Position numbers and translations under genes: made by a program
In this document: positions 50,501 through 57,699 of the stretch, in pieces
How the letters are laid out: every line of letters starts with the position of its first letter
How positions within the stretch are numbered: position 1 is the stretch's first letter
Assembly: GCF_963676685.1 (NCBI RefSeq)
Contig: NC_092344.1
Span: 88,256,749 to 88,320,748, forward strand
DNA: 64,000 bases
Reading direction: 5' to 3'
Source: Mytilus edulis
Lineage: Eukaryota > Mollusca > Bivalvia > Mytilida > Mytilidae
The notes under the pieces: generated by a model
Databases searched by the model: none
Told to the model about the DNA's origin: nothing
Seen by the model: the letters and a program-made list of their open reading frames with translations, nothing else

Positions 50501-51479
50501 AAAATATGCATAATAGTACAGTGATAATGGACGTCATACTAAACTCCGAGTTTATTTACAATCACTGGTTCGATGCAACTGATGGTGAAAGTTTACTCCC
50601 CAAGGAATCATCAGCTTTAGTAGTCAGAACTCTTGTGTTGACATCAATTATCATTGATATTGTCATAATTATGAATTGTTTGAAAAATTGTAAATTGTTC
50701 GACATGCTAAAGATGTTCTACCCCAGACATAGATAACCGTTGTTGTATTTGTCAAAAGCTTGTGGAATTTTGATAAAGTCTTTCTATTTGAATTTACCTT
50801 GCATTGTATCAATTAAAGTGGGACTGGTGAGTTTTATGCAAACTAAATGCGCCACAGGAGTAACAGATTACATATATAAGTTGTGACTAATTTTGACTAG
50901 AAATATTGTTCACGGTGACAAAAAAAGTGAAAGCTTATACTTGTAATCGTTTCTTTAATTGCGCATTGTGTTTGCATTAAACTCACCAGTCCCACTTTAA
51001 TTGAAACAATGCAAGGTCAATTCAAAAATGATAACCATTGAAAAACAAAAAATACCAAAGCTGTGTGACAAAGTCTATCTTAGCCTGTGGGTAGAAAACC
51101 CATCAAGTTTTGAATAATAATTATTTAAAATTTCGTGACAGATATTAACAAATACGATTCAGGGAAATCGTCCAGTTATATCAACAGCACATTTTTTTTT
51201 CATCCTACTAAAAATAATGTATTCAAGATATCTTATAACTGAATATTATATTATCAATCTCTATATAGAGTGGAGCTTAATTGTCACAACATCTTTTATT
51301 GCTTTATCAGCAATTTCTTCAGTCATGAATTAAAACGACTGTACATGCTGATGCAGATATATAGCACGTTGACAAACAAACATGTTATACTACACATCTT
51401 ATATTTCAGGCCTTGGAAAGGAGATAAACTTCCTGTTGCTGAAATAAGAAGAAAAGCTTTTACTCCAAAATTTATATGA
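29550..51479 (+). CDS. Tetratricopeptide-repeat protein, 15 coding exons (503 codons)
   Basis: Exons: 29550-29657, 31483-31572, 32774-32881, 33541-33625, 40049-40110, 42306-42359, 43197-43307, 44429-44449, 44659-44688, 45760-45845, 46258-46337, 47160-47363, 48055-48410, 49573-49619, 51410-51479. Every junction is GT-AG and the phases add up to one open frame from MEKWTWNFRN to the TGA at 51477. TPR-like helices are seen at residues ~67-100 (YYHLGVAYQHLKNPRKSAES), ~117-150 (YARRAFSYSQIGEHEKALKD then AERCVVLDSRNP) and ~151-210 (DLDIALKLNSKHKCALVLRS). The C-terminal half is serine/basic-rich and probably disordered. TPRs form protein-binding superhelices, so a scaffold or adaptor role is inferred. 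The specific orthologue is not recognised. Exon 8 is only 21 nt, and exon 10 has a second in-frame acceptor (exon start at 45778). The start Met and exon 2 acceptor (31481-31482) were chosen because they keep phase; upstream non-coding exons may exist. Confidence 0.82.
29719..29805 (+). repeat. 87-bp direct repeat, copy 2
   Basis: Near-identical partner of 28343-28429, located 60 bases after the first TPR exon. The rest of this first intron (29806-31482) holds a 'gattgattgattg'-type repeat from about 29916 and otherwise no recognised element. Confidence 0.9.
31655..32115 (-). pseudogene. 3' end of a Penelope-like element in a TPR-gene intron
   Basis: On the minus strand the frame 32092-31901 reads DLLDRGLLLQMVKLKSSLRK then FYGRHHELVDRYGITVSQMI, the conserved C-terminal block of Penelope-like RT proteins in bivalves. 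It is followed by a stop and an approximately 250-bp 3' region ('cctagttttttggtggggtt', 'ccatggcgttctcagtttg', ending 'ctttcgtccctctttt'). The 5' part is missing. The same 3' terminal block occurs at 22850-22925 and 24340-24400, so at least three insertions of this family are in the window. The plus-strand frame at 31712-31948 is a shadow. Confidence 0.8.
33863..34080. repeat. 218-bp repeat B, copy 1
   Basis: Identical in length to 34397-34614 and the same at all but about one base. It contains three ~30-bp subunits around CAATACTTGTACCAAATAT / CCAAGTATAA and ends ACAACGCCGATGCT. It lies in the intron between TPR exons 4 and 5. Confidence 0.9.
34211..34398. repeat. 188-bp repeat A, copy 1
   Basis: It starts TACCAAGAAAATTCGACTGC and matches 38660-38847 over the full 188 bp with no difference noticed. 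Its end abuts copy 2 of repeat B. The junction forms a 66-bp imperfect palindrome (34340-34405; CCAGGAGAAATTAATTTC paired with its complement ending TTCTCCTGG). Confidence 0.9.
34397..34614. repeat. 218-bp repeat B, copy 2
   Basis: Second copy of 33863-34080. It directly follows repeat A, so A+B here looks like the parent unit, while 33863 (B alone) and 38660 (A alone) are partial copies. Confidence 0.9.
34615..35800. other. Intron sequence, unclassified
   Basis: No gene or recognised element. It is part of the 6.4-kb intron between TPR exons 4 and 5. The sequence may belong to the same composite mobile element as repeats A and B, since 'acgccgat' motifs recur at 35840 and 36000. Confidence 0.35.
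35800..36115. repeat. Tandem duplication, two ~150-bp units
   Basis: The units start near 35807 and 35966 with 'tatctcctttgg'. Both contain CGGCTAGTAA(A/T)ACGCCGATC, 'tccacaaagg', 'gtatacataaggactttca' and 'ggcaaactgggggaacatac', then 'caccca'. The second unit has several small changes. Confidence 0.8.
36274..36620 (+). mobile_element. Possible LTR (TG...CA) with adjoining primer-site-like sequence
   Basis: The segment begins TGTGTTCTCGCGG and ends GTAGTCAGCA. It has an AATAAA near 36445 and is followed by GGGTTTGGTGACGC, reminiscent of the TTTGGTGACC start of the region after the LTR in many Ty3/gypsy elements. No gag or pol frame follows and no second LTR was found. I offer this only as a candidate solo or truncated LTR. 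Confidence 0.3.
36621..38655. other. Intron sequence, nothing recognised
   Basis: No coding exon with matching phase and no shared repeat noticed. TPR exons 4 and 5 join in phase across it. Confidence 0.35.
38660..38847. repeat. 188-bp repeat A, copy 2
   Basis: Full-length match to 34211-34398, without repeat B beside it. Confidence 0.9.
38985..39785. mobile_element. ~800-bp bivalve dispersed repeat
   Basis: It begins GCTGACCTGGACTAAAAGGC and 'ccaagtgagcatttctcatc', followed by a (GTCCGTC/GTC)n stretch at 39028-39060. It has an AT-rich body with two related 'gatagagataa.tgtaa' segments and a closing 'gaccaaggtgagcgacacag' block. The ends are loosely inverted (GGCCAAGTGAGC against CCAAGGTGAGC in part). 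It resembles a very abundant bivalve repeat. No transposase is visible. It is inserted in the intron before TPR exon 5. Confidence 0.65.
40525..40970. repeat. 446-bp inverted repeat (foldback)
   Basis: The left end AGAATGAAATTCAAAACAGT and right end ACTGTTTTGAATTTCATTCT are exact complements. Pairing continues inward through 'gtggccattgattgacac', 'ccattgactgggac', 'ggggtcaccaaaggtt' and 'attcgaaaaaattaatcag' to a centre near 40750 (ATATAA). The arms are about 210 bp with some mismatches. It is a MITE-like foldback in the intron between TPR exons 5 and 6. Confidence 0.88.
41096..41260. repeat. 165-bp hairpin-forming element
   Basis: ATTGAAAACTGGTCATTATC at the left is mirrored by GATAATGACCAGTTTTCAAT at the right. 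The arms are about 71 bp around a ~20-base centre (GGCCTCGCCTTTGGCTCGG). It is a likely MITE, about 125 bp from the larger foldback and in the same intron. Confidence 0.88.
41261..42300. other. Intron with one isolated open frame
   Basis: A 69-codon plus frame (41740-41949) has a faint likeness to C-terminal nuclease-linked tails of retroelement proteins (a TDRTRTTISYLDGW stretch), too weak to call. It is out of context with the TPR exons. Nothing else is recognised. Confidence 0.25.
43640..44215 (+). repeat. Composite dispersed repeat R2/R4
   Basis: 43660-43790 has the R2 blocks ('cggtattcaacaatgagtaa', 'agctataaaagga'). 43890-44000 has R4 blocks ('cgcctgacttaggacaaac', 'cacctgctacagtgttgt'). 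A further diverged segment continues to 44215. Similar material is at 47570-47890 and 56900-57130. It lies between TPR exons 7 and 8. Confidence 0.55.
46545..46630 (-). repeat. R3 fragment in a TPR intron
   Basis: 'ggaaagtccttatttaaatg' and 'aatcaaaagctcaaacat' match, in reverse, the centre of the R3 copy at 60480-60765. A second fragment lies at 46995-47085 in the same intron ('cgaactccaaagaaaactc', 'caatggcaaaatcaaaagc'). Confidence 0.6.
47570..47890 (+). repeat. Diverged R2-type repeat
   Basis: 'gtactgccttcaacagtgag' and 'aagcattaaaaggcatgac' match R2 copies. The rest is degenerate. It lies between TPR exons 12 and 13. Confidence 0.45.
49940..50100 (-). mobile_element. 5'-truncated retrozyme in a TPR intron
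   Basis: On the minus strand: the tail of the retrozyme body, a hammerhead (50019-49976) and the overlap 'aatcctggtatctatgatga'. It sits between the last two TPR exons, antisense to the gene. Confidence 0.7.
49976..50019 (-). ncRNA. Hammerhead ribozyme, partly decayed
   Basis: CTGATGA and GAAA are intact, but stem II reads GTCA...AAAC with only the two outer pairs kept, and the cleavage triplet is TTC. Five helix I pairs remain. NUH rules still allow cleavage, but activity is doubtful. Confidence 0.7.
50385..50760 (+). repeat. R7 repeat followed by a decayed retrozyme body
   Basis: 50390-50510 matches 19405-19520 ('gacaaccacccgaccatag', 'ccaatgggtcttcaatg', 'tccttcagctggcccctaaa'). 50545-50760 matches the retrozyme body ('gttcgatgcaactgatgg', 'aggaatcatcagc', 'gtgttgacatcaattatc') without a ribozyme. 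Confidence 0.6.
50787..51026. repeat. 240-bp inverted repeat
   Basis: TTTGAATTTACCTTGCATTG and 'aaagtgggactggtgagttt' at the left are mirrored by 'aaactcaccagtcccacttt' and CAATGCAAGGTCAATTCAAA at the right. The arms are ~65 bp around an unpaired centre of about 100 bp. It is a MITE-like element between the last two TPR exons. Confidence 0.85.
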
Positions 51480-51559
51480 AAAAAATATATATGACCTTTA
51501 AGTGTTTACTGACGATCTAAAAAGAATTGTGTATTGTTAATATATTATTATTATATCTT

Positions 51560-51565
51560 AATAAA
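51560..51565 (+). terminator. Poly(A) signal of the TPR gene
   Basis: AATAAA 81 bases after the TGA stop at 51477-51479. Confidence 0.65.
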
Positions 51566-52161
51566 GAATTTATGCTGTGCATATTTTAAAAATTCTGGTA
51601 AATCAGTAAGAGCATCAGATTTTGAATGCTCAGTAATAAAAGAAAAAATATAATGAGAATTTTAAAGACTTGCCTGAAAGAAAGCACAGAATACTAAAGC
51701 TGGAACCATACAATGATGAATTGATTTGCATGCAAAATTACCAAATTGATCCAATTTCACAACAATTTCATTTTTTTTGTCGGATCAGGTGAGGTAATCC
51801 ATGTATGAAACATAAACTGGAGAAACCTTTTTGACTTTCCTTTTAATGTCAAGTATCAGCTTGACTTATTGAATAACATTGTGATTTCATTGATCATCTT
51901 TTGTATTTAAAATGACATTCGGTACTACTTATATATATTTCAAAGTATATCTAATGTCATCACTTAATACCAATAGGTCAATAAAGATAAAGATACGATA
52001 AAGATATTTTATTTCCTAATCAAAGGGGTCATAACGAGCATGTAATCACATAAAGTAAAAATAAAAAGCCTTTCTCTCCCACTCGCATACACTCACACAT
52101 ACTATCGTTCTGATTAAGGATGACTGATTTAACAGTACAACATATAAATGAGAAAATAAAG

Positions 52162-52198
52162 TACAGATACAAATACAGATACAAATACAGATACAAAT
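52162..52198. repeat. 12-bp tandem repeat
   Basis: About three copies of TACAGATACAAA. It is followed by an R3 fragment in reverse orientation at 52350-52440 ('cgaactccaaagaaaaattc', 'caaatggcaaaatcaaacgc'). Confidence 0.8.
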
Positions 52199-53084
52199 GT
52201 ATTTTTATTTTTTTATCAATACCTTTGATGTTTGATTGTTGATCTTTTGTACCAATACAGGATTTTGTAATTAATTTGAGATTTAATTTGAAAATATGAA
52301 ATAGTTTATATCTTGTCCTTTGTAATAAAAAAAAACAACAACAAAAAAACCGAACTCCAAAGAAAAATTCTATAAACGGAAAGTCCCTAAGCAAATGGCA
52401 AAATCAAACGCTCAAACACATCGAACAACTGTCGTATTCCTGACTTTGTACAGAATTTTCGTATGTAGAAAATGGATGATTACACCACCTGGTTTTATAG
52501 CTAGCTTTACCTGTCATTTGTATAACAGTGGCATGCAATTCCACTATGTTGACAACTATGTGTGAACAAAACAGGTAAACATGTCAAATCTTATAAAATG
52601 TTGGATGAAAAGGACACAAACTTATTATATTAAACCGAGGAGAATTCCATGCAATTTAATGTTTGCATCAACTTTTTCAACGATGGTCTACTTTCTACTC
52701 AGCTACAGGTGTTGAAATTGGGCTGCGATTAAATAACGACTTCTGAGTATTAATGCAAAGTATCCAATTAAATCATACAGCCAACAACGGTGTGTTAGCA
52801 TATTTCGTGTCATAAAAAGTTGAATGTAATTGTGATTTGATTTATGAGAATCTACTCGTTTAATTTCGGGTTTGTCAGCCAGTTACGTGAGAGAGTTTTA
52901 CTTAAACAGCCTCTACATCTCATTACGACTAAGACAAGAACGTGTTAAAGTAACCGTCATTTAAACTTTGAAATCCCACAATTACGTCTTAAGTTGAAGT
53001 AGTTTGCTACCGTTAACATTTTTCTTCTGAAACAAAAACTTTGATATAAAAATTGGCACTTTTTGTAAACACATTTTTTTTATA

Positions 53085-53560
53085 GGAAAAATGATATATC
53101 TGCAAACTATGCTTATATGTGTAGACGAAACTCGCACATGCCGTTCACAATTACTAGCCTGGTATCTTTGCCACTGCCAGTGGATGTTTTTTTTTATTTG
53201 AGGGAATCACAAGCCGAGTAGTCATCAATTATGTACTGACAAGACATATCATTGATATGATCACTTGCAAAAACGAGCTTGTACGAAGCTTTGTATTGTT
53301 CAAGACTAAGGATGTTCTACCCACAAATTGATAGTTTTTGTTGCATTTGGACAAATATTTTAGACTTTTGGGTTATCAATTATTTCAAACTTAGTACTTG
53401 GCTCAGATCACGAAAACTAGTAGAATATATTAGACTTTTGAACAGCGGTGTACTACTGTAGCCTTTAATTGGCCATTTTTTAATTATACGATCGTCACTT
53501 GTGTTGTTTTATATTTTTTATGAATCTTAGGTAGACATAACGCGCGTCTGTTTAACAAAA
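53085..53560 (+). mobile_element. Strongly decayed retrozyme
   Basis: It starts with a hammerhead remnant ('gtagacgaaactcgcacatg'), then body blocks ('tggtatctttgccactgcc', 'aagccgagtagtcatcaa', 'aagactaaggatgttctacc'), and ends with a second remnant, 'gatcgtcact...ggtagacataacgcgcgtctg'. Both catalytic cores are broken. It is part of the duplicated segment described separately. Confidence 0.6.
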
Positions 53561-53899
53561 TGAATGTTTGTTTTTTTTTATATTGCAAGAACGGTACGAA
53601 ATTGAGATGCTGTTATCATATCGATACGTACAGTTTGGCAGCGTACACGGTCATGCATGTATATTAACAGACAGTTAATAACAATAAAGCAATGAGGAGG
53701 TGTGGTATGATGAGAAAACCATTCACAAAGGTTGAAATGAAGTGGTAGAAATTTATTATAGATACCCGTTACAACTTTCAATTCATACCATATTATCGGC
53801 TATAATTATATGTAAAAAAAAAAGAAAAAAACTGCTATAATCTTATTAGCCTTATAACTTATCATAACATGAATGTGTCAAAAGTACACGGATGCCCCA

Positions 53900-54330
53900 C
53901 TCGCACTATCCTTTTCCATATTCCATGGACCGTGAAATTGGGTAATAATCTAATTTGACATTAAGATTAAAAAGATTATACTATAGAGAACATATGTACT
54001 AAGTTTCAAGTTGATTGGACTTCAATTTCATCAAAAACTACCTTGACCAAAAACTTAAACCTGAAACTCCCACTTTCATTTTCTATGTTCAGCGGACCGT
54101 GAAATTGGGGTCAAAAGTCTAATTTTGCTTTAAAATTAGAAAGATCATATCATAAGCAACAAGTGTACTAAGTTTCAAGTTGATTGGACTTTAGCTTCAT
54201 CAAAAACTATCTTGCCAAAAACTGTAACCTTAACGGACACAGAGACGAACGGACAGACGAACGGACGAACGAACGGAGCCACAGACCAGAAAACATAATG
54301 CCCCTCTACTATCGTAGGTGGGTCATAAAA
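53900..54330. mobile_element. Bivalve dispersed repeat with internal duplication
   Basis: Two ~170-bp internal units share 'ccgtgaaattggg', 'actaagtttcaagttgattg' and 'catcaaaaacta'. A short tandem stretch of ACGAACGG-type units (54244-54276) and the block 'agaaaacataatgcccctct' and 'actatcgtaggtgggtcata' follow. It is an abundant bivalve repeat type with no coding capacity. Confidence 0.6.
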
Positions 54331-54984
54331 ATGAAAGATTCTTTATGTCATTTTATTTTGGTTTAAAAGTGTTGATCACGCACACAATTTAGAATGAAGC
54401 GCTTCTGCTTGGTGTTTGTAAGGTGAAATATATATTTGACTTAAGATAATATCAAATTGATTTGTCTGTATCAGCCTCATTCTTACTCCAAAGCAACAGG
54501 ACAGATATGTTTCAAGCAAAAACACTTCATTTTATTTGACAAAGGTACATTTTATTATTTACATTATTTCTTTTGTGTCATGGAACTATATAATGAGAAG
54601 TCGTTTGTATATTTGAGTCGTTTACATGCTGTCTTATTGACATATGCCCGACATTTTCTTTATTTGCATTCTCCAGCATTTAAAGCCTAAAGTACATCCC
54701 ATAAACTGCAGCATTTCTGCAACGAAACCATTTAAAAGTGCGATGTATTAAAAACAAAATAGAAGACATAGAAGAATTGCCAATAAAACTACTGTTAAGC
54801 ATATTCCATATGTCGTTAGAAATTTTTATGAATCTTTAAATTTTGTTACATGCGAAACATAATCTTAAAGTATTTTTTAACAAGGTCCGTGGGCATTAGG
54901 ACCAAATTGAATGTTATCTTGAATAATCAAACAGTGTCAATATTTTTCTCGTATTTTCATATATATTTTTGTAAGCGTCATAGA

Positions 54985-56200
54985 ATTTTGTGCATATGAA
55001 AATTTACAAACACGATTAAGGTAAATCGTTTAATAGTATTACCAGACACTGATCACTCATACATTGTTTGCAATTTTGTCTTAATAAAAGTAAAAAAAAA
55101 TTCTGAAATTTCGTCAATACTTACTAAAACTGAATATTTTAAATTCATTCTGTATTAAGATTAATAAGTAAACTTTGGGGCTTGATGGTCACACTTATGT
55201 TCAGTTTTTAATGTGCAGTTTTTTTCTGTGATGAATTGTCTGCGAATGATGCTGATATAAAAGTGACAAAACGCTGTGTACGAGAGTTTCTTTTAATGAT
55301 GAATTTATTTTCTGGCCTCGCAGAGAAGATAAACTTCATGTTGGGGAAAAAAGGATAAAAGCTTATACCTAAAGTTTTAGTATGAACGTGAACGTGTCAA
55401 CTGACGATCTCAAAGTAATATATATTTTTATGATATTTAAAAACAATATATAAATACATATTAAGATGCAACATTACAAAATTGCTTAAAGGTGAATATG
55501 ACCATTGAATTCTGGAATAGATAAGGACATCTGATTTTGCATCTCAGTCAAACTGATACTTCAGAATCCCTCGATTCGCTTCACAAATGACAAATTTTAA
55601 AATTATTATTGCTTTTTTTAACCAATGTAAAAAACGATTTCTACTGTTTAATATTTCCATTAAAGCGGGAAGTTTGGCATGCCACAAAACCAGGTTCAAC
55701 TCACCATAATTATCTTAAAATGCCCTGCACCAAGTCAGGGAAATGGTCATTGTTATATTATAGTTCGTTTCTGTGTTTGTTACATTTTAATGTTGTGTTT
55801 CTGATGTGTCCTAGTTCTTTTATATTTGATGCGTTTCCCTCAGTTTTAGTTTGTAACTCGGATTTGTTTTTTCTCTATCGATTTATCAATTTCGAACAGA
55901 GGTATACTACTGTTGATTTATTTAAAACTATAGAAATCGTTTTTTTAAATCGGTTAAAAAAAGTAATAATAATTTTAAAAGTTGTCATTTCTGAAGCAAA
56001 TCGAGGGATTCTGAATTATCAGTTTGTATTAGAAGTAAAAAAATATGGAAGCCGGAACCATGATGCGTTAATTGCATGCAAAATTCCAAACTGATCTACT
56101 TTCAAATTGTCAAACATTTTTCATATGTTTGTTGGCCCAGGCGATGTAATCCAAAATTGAAACACAAACTGGAAAACCATATCAAGTTTTCTTCTTTTAT
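54985..56200 (+). pseudogene. Duplicated 3' end of the TPR gene, decayed
   Basis: 55315-55400 ('gcagagaagataaacttcatg', 'ttggggaaaaaaggataaaa') aligns with the last TPR exon (51410-51479), and the following 'actgacgatctcaaagtaat' aligns with its 3' UTR. Upstream similarity reaches 54990 against 51125 (an 'acgatt.aggtaaatcg' block). Downstream, 56040-56190 aligns with 51700-51830 ('gccggaaccat.atg', 'ttgcatgcaaaatt', 'gatgtaatcc'). The acceptor and frame are damaged, so no product is expected. Confidence 0.75.
55549..56026. mobile_element. ~478-bp MITE with ~72-bp terminal inverted repeats
   Basis: The left arm 55549-55621 (CAAACTGATACTTCAGAATC, 'cctcgattcgcttcac', 'aattattattgctttttt') is mirrored by 55955-56026. 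It interrupts the duplicated TPR 3' region. The interior includes the R6 segment also inserted at 21959-22133 ('tttgtaactcggattttgtttttt'-like, 'aacagaggtatactactg'). The 161-codon frame at 55609-56094 runs through the element and looks fortuitous. Confidence 0.85.
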
Positions 56201-56324
56201 AATCGATTACGAGCTTGATCACATAGTTGTACTTTGGACCCATTCTCTTTGCATCACTAAGCAAACAACGGACGTTTGTACGTTAGGCAATTTCATGTTT
56301 TAAAAAAAAGATGGGGATTTTAGG

Positions 56325-56460
56325 TCATCAATGCTCTTCAACTTCATACTTGATTTAGCTTTTGTCCTATTTTTATTTGATTATCTCTTGTGAGTTTTTT
56401 TGAAGACACAACGCGCGTCTGGTGTACACAATTATAAGACTTGTATCATTATTGTTTTTT
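56325..56460 (+). mobile_element. Decayed retrozyme 3' end
   Basis: 'atcaatgctcttcaacttca' is followed by a destroyed core ('ttatctcttgtgagttttt') and then 'acgcgcgtctggtgtac'. It is the counterpart of 53500-53560 in the segmental duplication. Confidence 0.6.
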
Positions 56461-56899
56461 AATATACAAATGAGTCGTCTAAATTGTACAAAATAGTCAT
56501 TATACAAAACAGTTATGTTACCAAATTGATATGTTGTTATCCTGTCGATACTTACACGTTGGCATCACACACGGTCATGCTTGAATCTGACATTTTACAT
56601 CAATATAGTAGAAGATGTAGATTGAAAAGACAGATATCATCCAGAAATAAAATGAAGTAAAAGTAAGTTATTCTTAGTATAGGCCCCCGATCGGCTTCAA
56701 CAACGCATAACAAATTGTCGGATTACATGGCTCCGACATAAAACATGTTAAAATTGAAAACAATACGTTATAAATTTCATGCATTCGAGCGCTTTTCTTC
56801 ATTGATTTAACTACATCAAGAACGCCCAAAACCAAATGTTTAAAAGCCAAAAAGGTATTAACAACTCAAACGAGAAATATAACGGCATAATTTATAGCA

Positions 56900-57130
56900 C
56901 ATAGTTTACTAAAACAAATTTGACAGGCTTGAACCAACGACAACCACTCTACTACAGCCTTCTGACTTGCGATAGGCACATAAAAAATGTAGCGGGATTA
57001 TGAGTGCGCAACTCTCTCATAGCCTGAAACACTGGTGTAACAAGACAGTAGAAGAACAAACTATAAAGATCAGTTACAATTGGTTTAACGCAAAAGATCG
57101 ATACGAGGCACAATAACAACTTAGATAAAA
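56900..57130 (+). repeat. Dispersed repeat R4
   Basis: 'gccttctgacttgcgatagg', 'agcgggattatgagtgcgc' and 'gaaacactggtgtaacaaga' match the R4 blocks at 43890-44000. A reversed R2 fragment follows at 57540-57670 ('acatcggtgcctttaacagc', 'gttatgggttttgctcag'). Confidence 0.55.
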
Positions 57131-57699
57131 ACAACAGACATGAGGATAATTGCAAGTTGATATTGTGAAACTGAGTTCAGCATAATGCTGTACCTACCTA
57201 AACATTTATTATGTACAACTCATTGTCTACAGGGTTAGGAAAGAGTAGTCAAGGGAGGGGCTTTATATGTTGTATCAAGGAAAGTAGCATTGTTTGTTTT
57301 GTATTGACAGTCTGATGAATCATGCCATTTCCAACTGATTTTTATACTTTGGTATTTATTTTTCCTGTAACATACTATCATAGGTTTCGGCGCGCACAAT
57401 CCAGTATAACACCTCCACATTCGTTGTATGCCTATTAGCCAACCCAGAAACCTGTCATTGGTTATTGTCGGACATTTTTATTTTCCTTTACTGCTTTCTT
57501 TATCATAAATCGGGACCATGGTTTTCTCTTCTATTTTTTTTTAAAGATTTTGTCACATCGGTGCCTTTAACAGCTATAAGTTATGGGTTTTGCTCAGTTT
57601 GTTGTAAGCCATAAGGCGAGTTGTAAATTGTAGTTGTTGACATCATATACCTTTAGGTTCTATCAGATAACTATCATCATTGATAGTCGTAATCAATAA

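Noticed and set aside
29550-51479. Assignment of the TPR gene to SPATA16 or another named TPR protein
   Set aside because: Length and TPR content are loosely compatible, but what I recall of that family does not align well enough. The name was withheld.
52029-52394. 121-codon minus-strand frame with LYLYLY repeats
   Set aside because: It is produced by the 12-bp tandem repeat at 52162-52198 and an R3 fragment.
55609-56094. 161-codon frame as a gene
   Set aside because: It spans the interior and right arm of a MITE and matches repeat R6. The composition is that of low-complexity AT-rich DNA.
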